DNA of 53,673 bases, taken from assembly GCA_902792005.1 (NCBI GenBank), contig CADAXW010000014.1, positions 1-53,673 of the forward strand. Reading direction: 5' to 3'. The stretch comes from an uncultured Lachnospiraceae bacterium (GTDB lineage Bacteria > Bacillota > Clostridia > Lachnospirales > Lachnospiraceae). The translations under genes and the position numbers were made by a program. The notes beneath the pieces were generated by a model, which saw nothing but the letters and a program-made list of their open reading frames with translations, made no database searches and was not told the origin of the DNA. This document shows, piece by piece, positions 45,515-53,505 of this stretch; the stretch's first letter is position 1, and each line of letters opens with the position of its first letter.

Positions 45515-46999
45515 CTATTCCTTCTGATTCTTTACATCATCCTCCGCCTGTCGGAAGATGGGAAGGATTTTTTCGCTGAGTTCCTTCAGATATGCATTAT
45601 GCTTTTCTCTTTCCTGCTCCAGCTCCTGTTTCATCTGCTGTTCCAGCTGCTCCAGCTTTTCCTTCTTTTCCTGCTCCAGCGCCTCTTTTTCTTCTTTGGT
45701 CAGCTTTTGATCTGCAGGCTTTGCCTTTTCCTTATACTCTCTCTTCAGATTGTCCATGGCCTTCTTATAATTCTTCTGAATGGGCTCGGCTTTAACAGAG
45801 AACGGAAATGTCTTCTCAGCCAGAGTCCTTACGATCTCATCCATTTCGATCTTCTTCATTTCCTCCATGGAATAATCCTTATCAAGTCCTACATGGGAAT
45901 TCTCGGTTCCCTTCAGGGATTTCCAGCTTACGATCTGGATATGATCCGGAATGGTCAGCTCATCCACGGCAGCCCTCAGAGCCGTAGAATCCTCTGAACG
46001 GTAACGAAGTTCAATGAAGGTCTTTCTTTTTTCCTCTGTATTGCTGATGATTTCCCGGAGATCATCCAGGATCTTTTCTTTCGTTCCCTCCAGAAGGCGG
46101 AACAATACATTTTCCGGAGTCCGGATGGGTTTCACCCGTGGTTCAAATCCCCCATCCTCTTCCTGCTCTTCAAAATCAACCTGAAGGATGTGATGCTTTG
46201 TTCTTGCCTCGTCAAAGCCCATAACGAAGGGAGAACCGGAATAGCGGATCCTGTTTTCTCCACCAACTCTGGTGGAATAATGGATATGCCCCAGAGCCAC
46301 GTAGGTAAACTCCTTCGGGAACACATGGGAGTGAACCTTTCCCAGCTTTCCCACATAGTCAAGGGTCTTGATACCGTCATCTGTCTTAAGCTCCGCCTCG
46401 TCATCACCCGCTTCTCCGTAACGGCCTTCCAGACCTGCAGCATACAGATGCCCGGTAAGGATCACCGGTACCTCCCGGCCGGTTTCCTGTTTCACCTGCT
46501 GCTTTCTCTTTTCCACCTCTGCAAGGATGGTCTGATAATATGCAGCATATGCAATATCCGAGAAGGTCTTATCGTCACAGTCTTCGGTATAAAAATTGTG
46601 AAGCTCCATGTCGCTCAGAAAAGGTACCGCTGCCAGAATGGCACCGCACTCCCCATTCTGATCCTTCAGCATAAAGATCATCTCCTCAGGGGTTCTGTTT
46701 TCAATGCTTCCCACCACGTGAATGTTCAGCGGCTCCGCCAGCTCCCTGGCAACATCCAGAAGATCTCCGGAATCATGATTCCCTCCGACCACAACCACAT
46801 TTCTGCAGTCCGTTTTCAGAAGAGATGCAAGGAAGGAATAATACAGTTTTTTTGCTATGATGGATGGTCTCTTCGTATCAAAGATATCTCCGGAAACCAC
46901 CAGAGCGTCTGCCCCTGTTTCACTGATCTTGTTCCGTTTTTTTTCTCTTTTTTGCTGAGGACAGATGTCCCTGAGTTTACCCTGATTTAAGGATAACAA
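45515..46999 (-). CDS. sbcD: SbcD nuclease subunit (Mre11-like) with degraded N-terminus, possible pseudogene
   Basis: Manganese phosphoesterase partner of SbcC. Motifs II-IV are present: VVSGDIFD, VVGGNHDSGD, LTGHLYAAG and ALGHIHYS. The C-terminus has a long Lys/Glu coiled-coil tail. The family start with motif I (SDLHxGK) is missing: the frame begins with a TTG at 46999 lacking a ribosome site and reads LSLNQGKLRDI then a Lys/Arg-rich stretch. Without the DxH metal ligands the nuclease should be inactive. Either the 5' end was damaged by a rearrangement near 46960-47110 or the sequence has errors there. Confidence 0.75.
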   Translation of the reverse strand: MLSLNQGKLRDICPQQKREKKRNKISETGADALVVSGDIFDTKRPSIIAKKLYYSFLASLLKTDCRNVVVVGGNHDSGDLLDVARELAEPLNIHVVGSIENRTPEEMIFMLKDQNGECGAILAAVPFLSDMELHNFYTEDCDDKTFSDIAYAAYYQTILAEVEKRKQQVKQETGREVPVILTGHLYAAGLEGRYGEAGDDEAELKTDDGIKTLDYVGKLGKVHSHVFPKEFTYVALGHIHYSTRVGGENRIRYSGSPFVMGFDEARTKHHILQVDFEEQEEDGGFEPRVKPIRTPENVLFRLLEGTKEKILDDLREIISNTEEKRKTFIELRYRSEDSTALRAAVDELTIPDHIQIVSWKSLKGTENSHVGLDKDYSMEEMKKIEMDEIVRTLAEKTFPFSVKAEPIQKNYKKAMDNLKREYKEKAKPADQKLTKEEKEALEQEKKEKLEQLEQQMKQELEQEREKHNAYLKELSEKILPIFRQAEDDVKNQKE

Positions 47000-47046
47000 A
47001 AGGGATGTGTAAAAAATGAAACACCACCAAAAAAATGTTTCGATTA

Positions 47047-47075
47047 TTTACCAAACCGCAGGAACATGATATAAT
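47047..47075 (+). promoter_or_regulatory. Promoter of the gene at 47112
   Basis: TTTACC (47047-47052), 17-base spacer, TATAAT (47070-47075) on the plus strand, about 20 bases before an AGAGGAGGGGG ribosome site. Confidence 0.7.
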
Positions 47076-47111
47076 CATCTTACCTAAATCTATGAGAGGA
47101 GGGGGATACAT

Positions 47112-47444
47112 TTGAAATATCTTGATTTAGTCGATCTGACAAAATGCCTGTCCAAAGAAACCGGATGCAGTCTGGACGCAGCCGATAAGTTTGTTCGGAT
47201 TCAGAATCTCTATTTTGACAAAACCGGTGTAAATGTGGATCCGGATGCCGTATTTCTGACATCGCCGGAACCGGCAGTCGTTGATGATGCGGAAATGATC
47301 CAGTTCATCGTTGAAAACGCCGGAATGACGGAGCCCTTTGTCCGTCGACTGGCCGATGCCGAGCTGGAATACATGAAGAAAAACGGTTTTATCAATAACC
47401 GTGGTGAGTTCATTCCTTTCCTGAAGGGAAGAAATAAAAAGTAG
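47112..47444 (+). CDS. Hypothetical protein, 110 aa
   Basis: Starts with TTG 47112, 7 bases after a very strong GAGGAGGGGG site. 110 residues, mixed alpha, acidic middle, no membrane segment. Its sequence (KYLDLVDLTKCLSKETGCSL at the start) is not recognised. It is transcribed away from sbcD and ends 3 bases from the converging methyltransferase gene. Function unknown. Confidence 0.75.
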   Translation: MKYLDLVDLTKCLSKETGCSLDAADKFVRIQNLYFDKTGVNVDPDAVFLTSPEPAVVDDAEMIQFIVENAGMTEPFVRRLADAELEYMKKNGFINNRGEFIPFLKGRNKK

Positions 47445-47447
47445 TGT

Positions 47448-48908
47448 TTAGTTCTTATAGAAGCTCTGTGAGAATGCTTTTTCCGTTTCCGAAACAGCAT
47501 ACTCCGGAGCTTCTATTTCGTCCATATTCACATACGTCTGACCTGCTTCTTTCACTTCAAAATAGACAAATGTTCCGCCGCCTGCGTTCTCCTGCTCCTG
47601 AAGAGCATCCTTCTCTTCTCCCCGGATCACAGCCTTCAGACGGGCGCACGTAATATCCCTGATATAATCCATCTGTTCACAGAGAATAAACCGCCGATTC
47701 CGCTTCAGGGCAACTGCGCCTGTGGTTCCGGAGCCTGCAAATGCATCCAGGACCAGGTCACCTTCTTCCGTAAAGATCTCCATCAGATATGCCATCAGAT
47801 CCTCCGGCTTCTTTCCATTCCGAAACTCAACCATCCCCTCATGATTAACGGTGTTGTAGCTCTGAACGAAATCAAGAAAGTTCGGATAGGGCTTATAGGT
47901 CACCTTGGAGGAAACGGGCATCCCCTGCAGGTATGCACCGTTCTTATTACCTATGGGCGGCAGATAGAAATATCTAAAGTCGTACATGTCATCCCCGATA
48001 TTTTCCACCTTAAAAAGAGTCTTCGGAGGATAGTCCTTCTCCAGAGGCTTCAGGTATTTTACATAGAACCGGCCCGAGGATACCTTCTCCTTAATGGTTC
48101 CCCGGATGGTCATGATTTTAAAGTTTTCCTCAGACGGCGCGGTTTTCTTCAGCTCATACTCTCCCGGCTCGAAGACCCATGCCTTCCGCCCGTCGAACTC
48201 CATTTCCCTGCCGCCGGTCAGCTCCTCAACCACCCATTCATAATCATCCATTGTTTTTTCCACGGCGATCTTCGGCATTTTAAAGGATGGGGACTTGGAA
48301 TAAACCAGAATATACTCCACTACATCATTATATTCCTTATCCGCCGTCAGTGTCCGATCCGGATGCCGCACCAGCACATGGAAGGTCATGACATAGTTCC
48401 CGACGATCTCGTCCAGCAGGACCTTCAGATAGGCATAGTGATGACCGCTGCACTGGATCAGCAGAACACCGTCCACCGGATCCAGCAGCGGCAGCACCTG
48501 CTCCACTCTGTTTTTCATAAAGACCAGCCAGGTACTCCTGGAGAACCTGTCATTATACTGAAAACTGTCTGATCCCGTATTATAGGGAACGTCCCAGTAC
48601 GACATTTTCACTTTATTCTCATATCTTGGTCTCATGGAGGAAAGCGCGATGAGATTGTTTCCCTTCACCAGGATATTATCATCGTCATCTATGGAATTGA
48701 CCGGAGTTTCCCCCTCCGGCGTGAAACGGATTGCATTCGTCAGCACCTTAGGCTGGAACATCCGGCGGATCTCCTCCGTTTCCAGCGCCGGATCGATAAA
48801 CCGTTCCTCAGTGCCCTGCTCCTCCTTTGTCTGCCCACCCACAAGGACACAGTCCTTATGGGGGAAGGAAAGAACCACCTCTTCTGATCCATTATGATTT
48901 TCTGACAT
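47448..48908 (-). CDS. Type III Mod-like DNA methyltransferase homologue with DVPY motif
   Basis: 486 residues in the order of beta-class N6-adenine or N4-cytosine methyltransferases: catalytic region near residue 104 (YWDVPYNTGSDSFQYND, FSRSTWLVFMKNR), target-recognition region, then SAM-binding DAFAGSGTTGAVALKRNRRF near residue 393. The catalytic motif reads DVPY instead of DPPY, and the following strand LIQCSGHHY replaces the usual IQxDDNE. It may be inactive, altered in specificity or purely DNA-binding. No Res subunit is present. The start has only a weak RBS and overlaps a small ORF. Confidence 0.85.
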   Translation of the reverse strand: MSENHNGSEEVVLSFPHKDCVLVGGQTKEEQGTEERFIDPALETEEIRRMFQPKVLTNAIRFTPEGETPVNSIDDDDNILVKGNNLIALSSMRPRYENKVKMSYWDVPYNTGSDSFQYNDRFSRSTWLVFMKNRVEQVLPLLDPVDGVLLIQCSGHHYAYLKVLLDEIVGNYVMTFHVLVRHPDRTLTADKEYNDVVEYILVYSKSPSFKMPKIAVEKTMDDYEWVVEELTGGREMEFDGRKAWVFEPGEYELKKTAPSEENFKIMTIRGTIKEKVSSGRFYVKYLKPLEKDYPPKTLFKVENIGDDMYDFRYFYLPPIGNKNGAYLQGMPVSSKVTYKPYPNFLDFVQSYNTVNHEGMVEFRNGKKPEDLMAYLMEIFTEEGDLVLDAFAGSGTTGAVALKRNRRFILCEQMDYIRDITCARLKAVIRGEEKDALQEQENAGGGTFVYFEVKEAGQTYVNMDEIEAPEYAVSETEKAFSQSFYKN

Positions 48909-49038
48909 TTTCCCACTCTTCCCTTGTCATGGCATTCACGTAGCCGGTCCTTGTTTCATGCATCAGAGGTACATCAACCTCCTCGGATCTCCACTGGAAC
49001 CGGAAGGTTTTCCTCTTTCTATTCAGCGTTCTTCTCAC
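48892..49038 (-). CDS. Possible small protein, 48 aa, overlapping both neighbours
   Basis: From GTG 49038 to TAA 48892, overlapping the end of the HTH-like gene by 20 bases and the methyltransferase start by 17 bases. The sequence is basic at the N-terminus (RRTLNRKRKTFRFQWRSEEV) and ends TREEWENVRKS. It fills an otherwise empty 110-base gap and could couple translation to the methyltransferase. RBS is weak; shorter starts exist. Tentative. Confidence 0.4.
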   Translation of the reverse strand: MRRTLNRKRKTFRFQWRSEEVDVPLMHETRTGYVNAMTREEWENVRKS

Positions 49039-49522
49039 GTTTTATGTCCAGCGCCTGCAGGATCCGTTCCAGCCTTTCGTCCTTCACATGCCATACCGGT
49101 TCCAGCGGCCAGGGCAGATCCCGTACATACTCCAGATCCTCTTTCGGCAGTCCCTCCAGCCTGCGAAAGAAGCCGTCTTTATCCTTGTAGATCTCCCTGC
49201 CGAAATGACACTCTGCATACGCATCCCCCGTGGCCGGAATCTCTTCCACCACCTGTCGCATGCTGCTTCGCCCATAGAGCCCCTGCTCCCGGACATAGGT
49301 CACCTTCCTCCGGGGTTTGTCCGTCGGTTCCTCCAGACGGATCCGTCCGGTGTCCAGATAGTGCTTCCACACCATTTCCGTCACCAGCTCCTTTTTGGTG
49401 GGAAACTGCAGCTTTCCGCAGATCTCCGTTACCGTAAGGCCCTGGTCTGCCAGATGGCACACCGCATCCCGGCTGGCAAAGTCATTCATGAAGTTTGTAA
49501 GTGCCGATTGAAACGTTTTCAT
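49019..49522 (-). CDS. Hypothetical protein with possible HTH, 167 aa
   Basis: Overlaps the stop of the AMMECR1 fusion by 4 bases (ATGA), so it is translationally coupled to the AmmeMemoRadiSam genes. The N-terminal part (CHLADQGLTVTEICGKLQFP, then KKELVTEMVWKHYLDTGRI) reads like a winged helix-turn-helix. The C-terminal half is charged and not recognised. It may be a dedicated regulator or partner of the system. Confidence 0.7.
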   Translation of the reverse strand: MKTFQSALTNFMNDFASRDAVCHLADQGLTVTEICGKLQFPTKKELVTEMVWKHYLDTGRIRLEEPTDKPRRKVTYVREQGLYGRSSMRQVVEEIPATGDAYAECHFGREIYKDKDGFFRRLEGLPKEDLEYVRDLPWPLEPVWHVKDERLERILQALDIKREKNAE

Positions 49523-50904
49523 TTATGTCTGATCACCTCAAACCGCTGCAGCTTCACTTCCTCATCTTCATCGATCCCGGCCTTCCGTTTGGCGATATCG
49601 ATCTGCTCCTCCACCGTGTCAACGCCCTCCAGATCCGGAAGGAGAAGTCCTCTTCTCCGCCCCCGGGTGACGATGACGCCGTACCGCTTCACATCCAGCT
49701 GGTCCGGAGAATCTATATCCTCCGGTTCTCCCAGCACGTCCACATTGATCTCCAGCAGAGGCAGTTCCTCCGGGCGGATGGGATCAAAACGGGGATCCCG
49801 GGTGGATGCGCTGATGGCATTCTGTATGATCTCCATGGCCACGGACTCCTCCGTGGGCAAGATGGTCCCGATGCAGCCCCGCAGCCGTCCCTCCTTATGA
49901 ATGGACACAAAGGCTCCCGCCCTGTTGCGGTACATTTCCGGGGGAAGTCCCTCCGGAACATGTATGGTTTCCCGTCGCAGGATATAGCTTTCCAGAGACG
50001 CTCTGGCCAGCCGCACGTAGGCATCCGCGCTCTCCATGCCTGATCGGGCCTTCTCCTCCTGCTCCCTTAGATAGGCCTCCCGGAAATGTCGTCCCGGATC
50101 CTTTTCTCCCGGGTAGAAGGAACAGATTCCGTATCCCACGCCGGTCACGTCCTGATGGGAGTAGACCCTGGTGCTGACCGATACTCCGTCCAGCGCTCCC
50201 GCCATCATGACAAAGGAACGATGGCCGCACTCCGCAGCCCTGTCGCAGAAGTTCTCGTCGAAGCGCAACATTTCATCAAATGCGCCTCTTCCCGCCGTAT
50301 CCATGATCCTCTGATCATACTCCGGGCCCTCCGGAGCAAAGCCGTAGGGGCCGTAATCCTGAAGCTTGTGGGACAGATCGCCGCTGGCCACATAGACCAC
50401 GCGCCGTCCCGATTCCTCCACTGCCTGCCGGATCATCTCTCCCAGGCGGTAATGATCCGCAAGCCCCAGTCCCGAAAGACCGATGCGGATCAGCTTAAAG
50501 TCCGTGTATTTTTGCCGGATGAAGTAGAGGGGAACCATGGTGCCGTGATCCAGGGCAGGCTTCCTCTCCCCCAGGATGCCGGCGGGAAAGTCCGCCTCCT
50601 CTGCCAGCTGGCAGATCCTCTCACGGAGGGACACATCATACTTCACATCAAAGCTGACCTGACGTGCGCCGAAATCACCGAAGTTTCCCTTTGCAGTGTA
50701 GCCGGGCGAAATATGGAAATAATCCGAATACATGGTTGCATGGGGACTGGAAATGATGATGGTCTCCGGCCGTGCCTTGGCGATCTCCTCCGCCACGGCC
50801 AGATAGGAATCGATGGTTTCCCGAACCTCCTCTTCACGTCCCTGCCCCACTGCAGGGATGATGAGGGGTGGATGCGGAACCATAAATGCAGCAACGATCG
50901 ACAT
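49519..50904 (-). CDS. AmmeMemoRadiSam protein: extradiol-dioxygenase (LigB/Memo-like) fused to AMMECR1
   Basis: 461 residues from ATG 50904 behind AAGGAGGAGG. Residues 1-265 are a class III extradiol-dioxygenase/Memo-like domain with metal-type His positions in MVPHPPLIIP, ISSPHATMYSDY, ALDHGTMVPL and SGDLSHKLQDY. Residues about 285-455 are an AMMECR1 domain (GAFVSIHKEGRLRGCIGTI, STRDPRFDPI, VTRGRRRGLLLPDLEGVDT). The conserved trio Memo, AMMECR1 and a radical-SAM enzyme defines the AmmeMemoRadiSam system of unknown function. Upstream lies the radical-SAM gene, separated by a hairpin array. Confidence 0.93.
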   Translation of the reverse strand: MSIVAAFMVPHPPLIIPAVGQGREEEVRETIDSYLAVAEEIAKARPETIIISSPHATMYSDYFHISPGYTAKGNFGDFGARQVSFDVKYDVSLRERICQLAEEADFPAGILGERKPALDHGTMVPLYFIRQKYTDFKLIRIGLSGLGLADHYRLGEMIRQAVEESGRRVVYVASGDLSHKLQDYGPYGFAPEGPEYDQRIMDTAGRGAFDEMLRFDENFCDRAAECGHRSFVMMAGALDGVSVSTRVYSHQDVTGVGYGICSFYPGEKDPGRHFREAYLREQEEKARSGMESADAYVRLARASLESYILRRETIHVPEGLPPEMYRNRAGAFVSIHKEGRLRGCIGTILPTEESVAMEIIQNAISASTRDPRFDPIRPEELPLLEINVDVLGEPEDIDSPDQLDVKRYGVIVTRGRRRGLLLPDLEGVDTVEEQIDIAKRKAGIDEDEEVKLQRFEVIRHK

Positions 50905-50973
50905 AGATAAATACCTCCTCCTTGATAACGAACCACCGTTTTCATATCAGCCTGCGCTGTCCCCAGCTGTGCA

Positions 50974-51079
50974 CAAAACTGCTTCGCAGTTTTGCCCGGT
51001 TGCTTCGCAACCGCGTCGCCGCTTCGCGGCGGCATCCCTCGCTTCGCTCGGGACCGCGATTTTGCTTCGCAAAATCGCG
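50974..51079. repeat. Array of five tandem hairpins, each with a GCTTCGC centre
   Basis: Five palindromes in 106 bases: 50974-50994 (9-bp arms), 50997-51013 (7), 51017-51031 (6), 51035-51053 (8, two mismatches) and 51055-51079 (11). Every centre reads GC-TTC-GC, i.e. GCGAAGC on the transcribed sense of the operon. The stem sequences all differ. d(GCGAAGC) is known as an exceptionally stable mini-hairpin. It lies inside the AmmeMemoRadiSam operon. Confidence 0.9.
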
Positions 51080-51091
51080 ACTTGTGGCGAT

Positions 51092-51952
51092 TCAGCAATT
51101 TCCGGTATATACATATTTCAGGTGCTTCTCCGCGATTTCCTTCAGCCGGTAGATCAGCTTAACGGAGGTGGCATCCCGGTCTGTCATTTTGAACCTTGGA
51201 AAGAATCTGGAGATATGAAGAGGAATCTCCTGTCCGATGCGGTTTCCCTCTCCGTCCTTCAGTTCACTGATCCAGGCGCTAAGTGCATCCATTTCCGTTG
51301 TCGTATCATTTTCCCCCGGAATGATCAGCGTGGTGAGCTCCACGTGACAGTGCTTTACCGCTTCCCGGATGAAGTCCATCACCATGGGGCGGTTCCCCTG
51401 AAGGAGATCCCGATAGTACCCGTCTGTAAAGCCCTTCAGATCGATATTCATGGCATGGATGTAGGGGATGATCTCCTCCAGAACGGACAGCTCCGCCATG
51501 CCGTTGGAAACCAGAACATTTTTCATACCCCGCTCTGCCACCAGTTTCGCCGTGTCCCGGACAAATTCGTAGCACACCAGTGGTTCGTTGTAGGTAAAGG
51601 CGACGCCGATATTTCCGCGGCTCCGGTAGAATTCCGCCGCATCTGCCACCGTCTCCGGCGTCATATACTCGGAGTCCTCCTTCCGGTCCCTTACCTCCTC
51701 GGACCAGGAGATCTCATAATTCTGACAGAAGGGACAGCGCAGATTGCAGCCATAACTCCCGACGGAAAGGATGTAGGAGCCGGGATGGAACCGATGCAGC
51801 GGCTTCTTCTCGATGGGATCCAGCGCAAGTGCGGTAACACGCCCATAGTTTTCCGGCACAACAAAACCGTCCCTGCAGGTTCTGACCCCGCAGAAACCAT
51901 ATCCGCCCTCAGGTATATTACAGTGCCGATAGCACACCTTGCATTCCGCCAT
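51092..51952 (-). CDS. amrS: AmmeMemoRadiSam system radical-SAM enzyme
   Basis: 286 residues from ATG 51952 behind GGGAGGTGAT. N-terminal Cys motif ECKVCYRHCNIPEGGYGFCG, radical-SAM cluster motif YGCNLRCPFCQNYEISW (CxxxCxxC), then VAFTYNEPLVCYEF and HAMNIDLKGF, typical of the pyruvate-formate-lyase-activase-like AmrS family. First gene of the operon with the dioxygenase/AMMECR1 fusion. A longer frame upstream runs through a palindromic repeat and is not coding. Confidence 0.95.
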   Translation of the reverse strand: MAECKVCYRHCNIPEGGYGFCGVRTCRDGFVVPENYGRVTALALDPIEKKPLHRFHPGSYILSVGSYGCNLRCPFCQNYEISWSEEVRDRKEDSEYMTPETVADAAEFYRSRGNIGVAFTYNEPLVCYEFVRDTAKLVAERGMKNVLVSNGMAELSVLEEIIPYIHAMNIDLKGFTDGYYRDLLQGNRPMVMDFIREAVKHCHVELTTLIIPGENDTTTEMDALSAWISELKDGEGNRIGQEIPLHISRFFPRFKMTDRDATSVKLIYRLKEIAEKHLKYVYTGNC

Positions 51953-51986
51953 AGGATCACCTCCCGATAGCTGCAGTTTCCCTTTT

Positions 51987-52064
51987 GCGTGACAACGGGG
52001 ACAGTCCCCATTGTCACGAAATCCTGGGAAAACGTGACAATGGGGACTGTCCCCGTTGTCACGC
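51987..52064. repeat. 78-bp palindromic element, copy A (REPIN/MITE-like)
   Basis: 32-bp arms (51987-52018 and 52033-52064), perfect reverse complements, around a 14-base spacer. Each arm is itself a near palindrome, GTGACAA.GGGGAC.GTCCCC..TTGTCAC. It lies in the predicted 5' leader of amrS. Copy B is at 53506-53583. Confidence 0.93.
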
Positions 52065-52084
52065 CCGCCGTCACTCGCCTTATA

Positions 52085-52114
52085 ATTATACCATTGTTTG
52101 AATGAAGGCGACAA
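52085..52114 (-). promoter_or_regulatory. Promoter of the AmmeMemoRadiSam operon
   Basis: TTGTCG (52109-52114), 18-base spacer, TATAAT (52085-52090) on the minus strand. Transcription from it would include palindromic copy A before the amrS RBS. Confidence 0.75.
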
Positions 52115-52129
52115 GGATATCATGGCATA

Positions 52130-52163
52130 ACAAAAGCGCACTGATAATTCAGTGCGCTTTTGT
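52130..52163 (-). terminator. Terminator of the cell-wall-binding repeat gene
   Basis: A perfect 14-bp stem ACAAAAGCGCACTG/CAGTGCGCTTTTGT with a 6-base loop, 15 bases after the stop at 52178, ending in TTTTGTT on the minus strand. Confidence 0.92.
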
Positions 52164-52177
52164 GTCACCTGCGTCCT

Positions 52178-53392
52178 TTACTGAAGTACGCCTGTGCTAT
52201 AGCTAAAGAAATAATACTTTCCTTTGATGTAATGACCACCGGTATACATTTCCTTTGTACTCGGATCAAAGTAATACCACTTGCCGCTGATCTTCTGCCA
52301 GCCCTTCAGTGCAGCACCTGTCTTCTTATCGAAGTAGTACTTGCTTCCACTGATCTTTCTAAAGCCCTTCAGCATCGCACCCGATGCGCCAAAGCAATAC
52401 TTCTTACCCTTGATCACCTTGAGTCCGGTCACTCTGGCACCACTTGCTGCGAGATAATACTTCTTACCGTTCAATGTGAGCCAGCCTGTCTTCATGATAC
52501 CATTCTTCTTGAAATAGTACCACTTGCCGTTGATCTTCTTCCAGGTATTCTTGATGTACTTGCCGTACTGATCAACATACATTTTGCCCTTGGCAGTTTT
52601 CTTCCATGTGTAGATGGAAGGATAGGTAGCCTTCATCTTGAAGTTATAGATCCCACTGTTTTCTTTGGAGATACGTAATTTGTAGGTTCCCTTTGCCAGC
52701 GTAAATGTGGTCTTTCCATTTTCCAGCTGATTGGATGCCGAGTCAGCCACAACTCTTCCATTTGCGGTGGTCAGCATATACTTTAAGCCGATATCCGGAG
52801 TCTTCTCAGAAAGCGAAAAAGTAAGCTTTCCTTTGTTCTTCATTGTGAACTTATACCAATCATAATCATCATTGGTACTGAACATTCCGGTCCACTTTGC
52901 ACCGGTCAGTTTATCGGCTGTGATCACGGTCGGTGTATCCTCAGAGTCATTATTCTTTGTGAATCCGTCTGCAAATGTCTCGTTTGCATCATACCAGTAG
53001 AATACACATTCACAATCATCCCAACCACGGGCACGAACGGAATATTTTCCTGCTCTCAGATACTTGCGCTTTCCTTCACCGCCGCCATACCACCGGACAT
53101 CATACACTGCATTGTTATCTTCATCCCGAATCTCCAAAGCATCAAGACTGTTCGTAACACAATGGATCTCAAAGTAACCGGACTTTTTGATATTCATCGT
53201 GTAGTAAGAATCCTTACCACCATTATTACTATCATCCTTGATTACCATTACCTTATTAAAGACAAATGTTCCTCCCTGTCCGATCGGTAATGTGGACGCT
53301 TCGACACCCTTTGTCGGTATTGAAGCCACTGCGCTCAGCGCCATAGCACCTGCAAGCAGAATACTCTTCCAGCTCTTCAAGCTCTTCTTCAT
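52178..53392 (-). CDS. Secreted protein with cell-wall-binding (choline-binding-like) repeats
   Basis: 404 residues. Sec signal peptide (KSLKSWKSILLAGAMALSAV, cleavage near EAS). Two beta-rich domains follow, resembling bacterial pre-peptidase C-terminal-type modules (about residues 45-130 and 150-255). From about residue 260 to the end are five or more aromatic/glycine repeats of about 20 residues (WKKINGKWYYFKKNGIMKTG type), as in clostridial and streptococcal surface proteins that bind cell-wall polymers. No catalytic domain is recognised, so it may be an adhesin or accessory wall protein. It has its own promoter and terminator. Confidence 0.88.
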   Translation of the reverse strand: MKKSLKSWKSILLAGAMALSAVASIPTKGVEASTLPIGQGGTFVFNKVMVIKDDSNNGGKDSYYTMNIKKSGYFEIHCVTNSLDALEIRDEDNNAVYDVRWYGGGEGKRKYLRAGKYSVRARGWDDCECVFYWYDANETFADGFTKNNDSEDTPTVITADKLTGAKWTGMFSTNDDYDWYKFTMKNKGKLTFSLSEKTPDIGLKYMLTTANGRVVADSASNQLENGKTTFTLAKGTYKLRISKENSGIYNFKMKATYPSIYTWKKTAKGKMYVDQYGKYIKNTWKKINGKWYYFKKNGIMKTGWLTLNGKKYYLAASGARVTGLKVIKGKKYCFGASGAMLKGFRKISGSKYYFDKKTGAALKGWQKISGKWYYFDPSTKEMYTGGHYIKGKYYFFSYSTGVLQ

Positions 53393-53469
53393 TTCCCTCT
53401 CCTTTCGCGTTCCTCTTTCACAAGTTATTATTGACGGTCATTTTCTCTAAAAAAACCAAGACCAAATAT

Positions 53470-53498
53470 AGTATAGATTTTGCAAACCCTTCTGTCAA
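53470..53498 (-). promoter_or_regulatory. Promoter of the cell-wall-binding repeat gene
   Basis: Consensus TTGACA (53493-53498), 17-base spacer, TATACT (53470-53475) on the minus strand; leader about 70 bases, with GGAGAGGG before the ATG. Confidence 0.88.
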
Positions 53499-53505
53499 TC
53501 AAAAA

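Noticed and set aside
47448-49522. Complete type III restriction-modification system
   Set aside because: No Res helicase/nuclease gene is present and motif IV is atypical.
50974-51079. CRISPR array
   Set aside because: Only the 7-base centres repeat; there is no constant repeat of 24-40 bases with unique spacers and no cas genes.
51953-52168. N-terminal extension of AmrS by 72 residues
   Set aside because: It would be translated from the palindromic element and the promoter; a strong RBS precedes ATG 51952.
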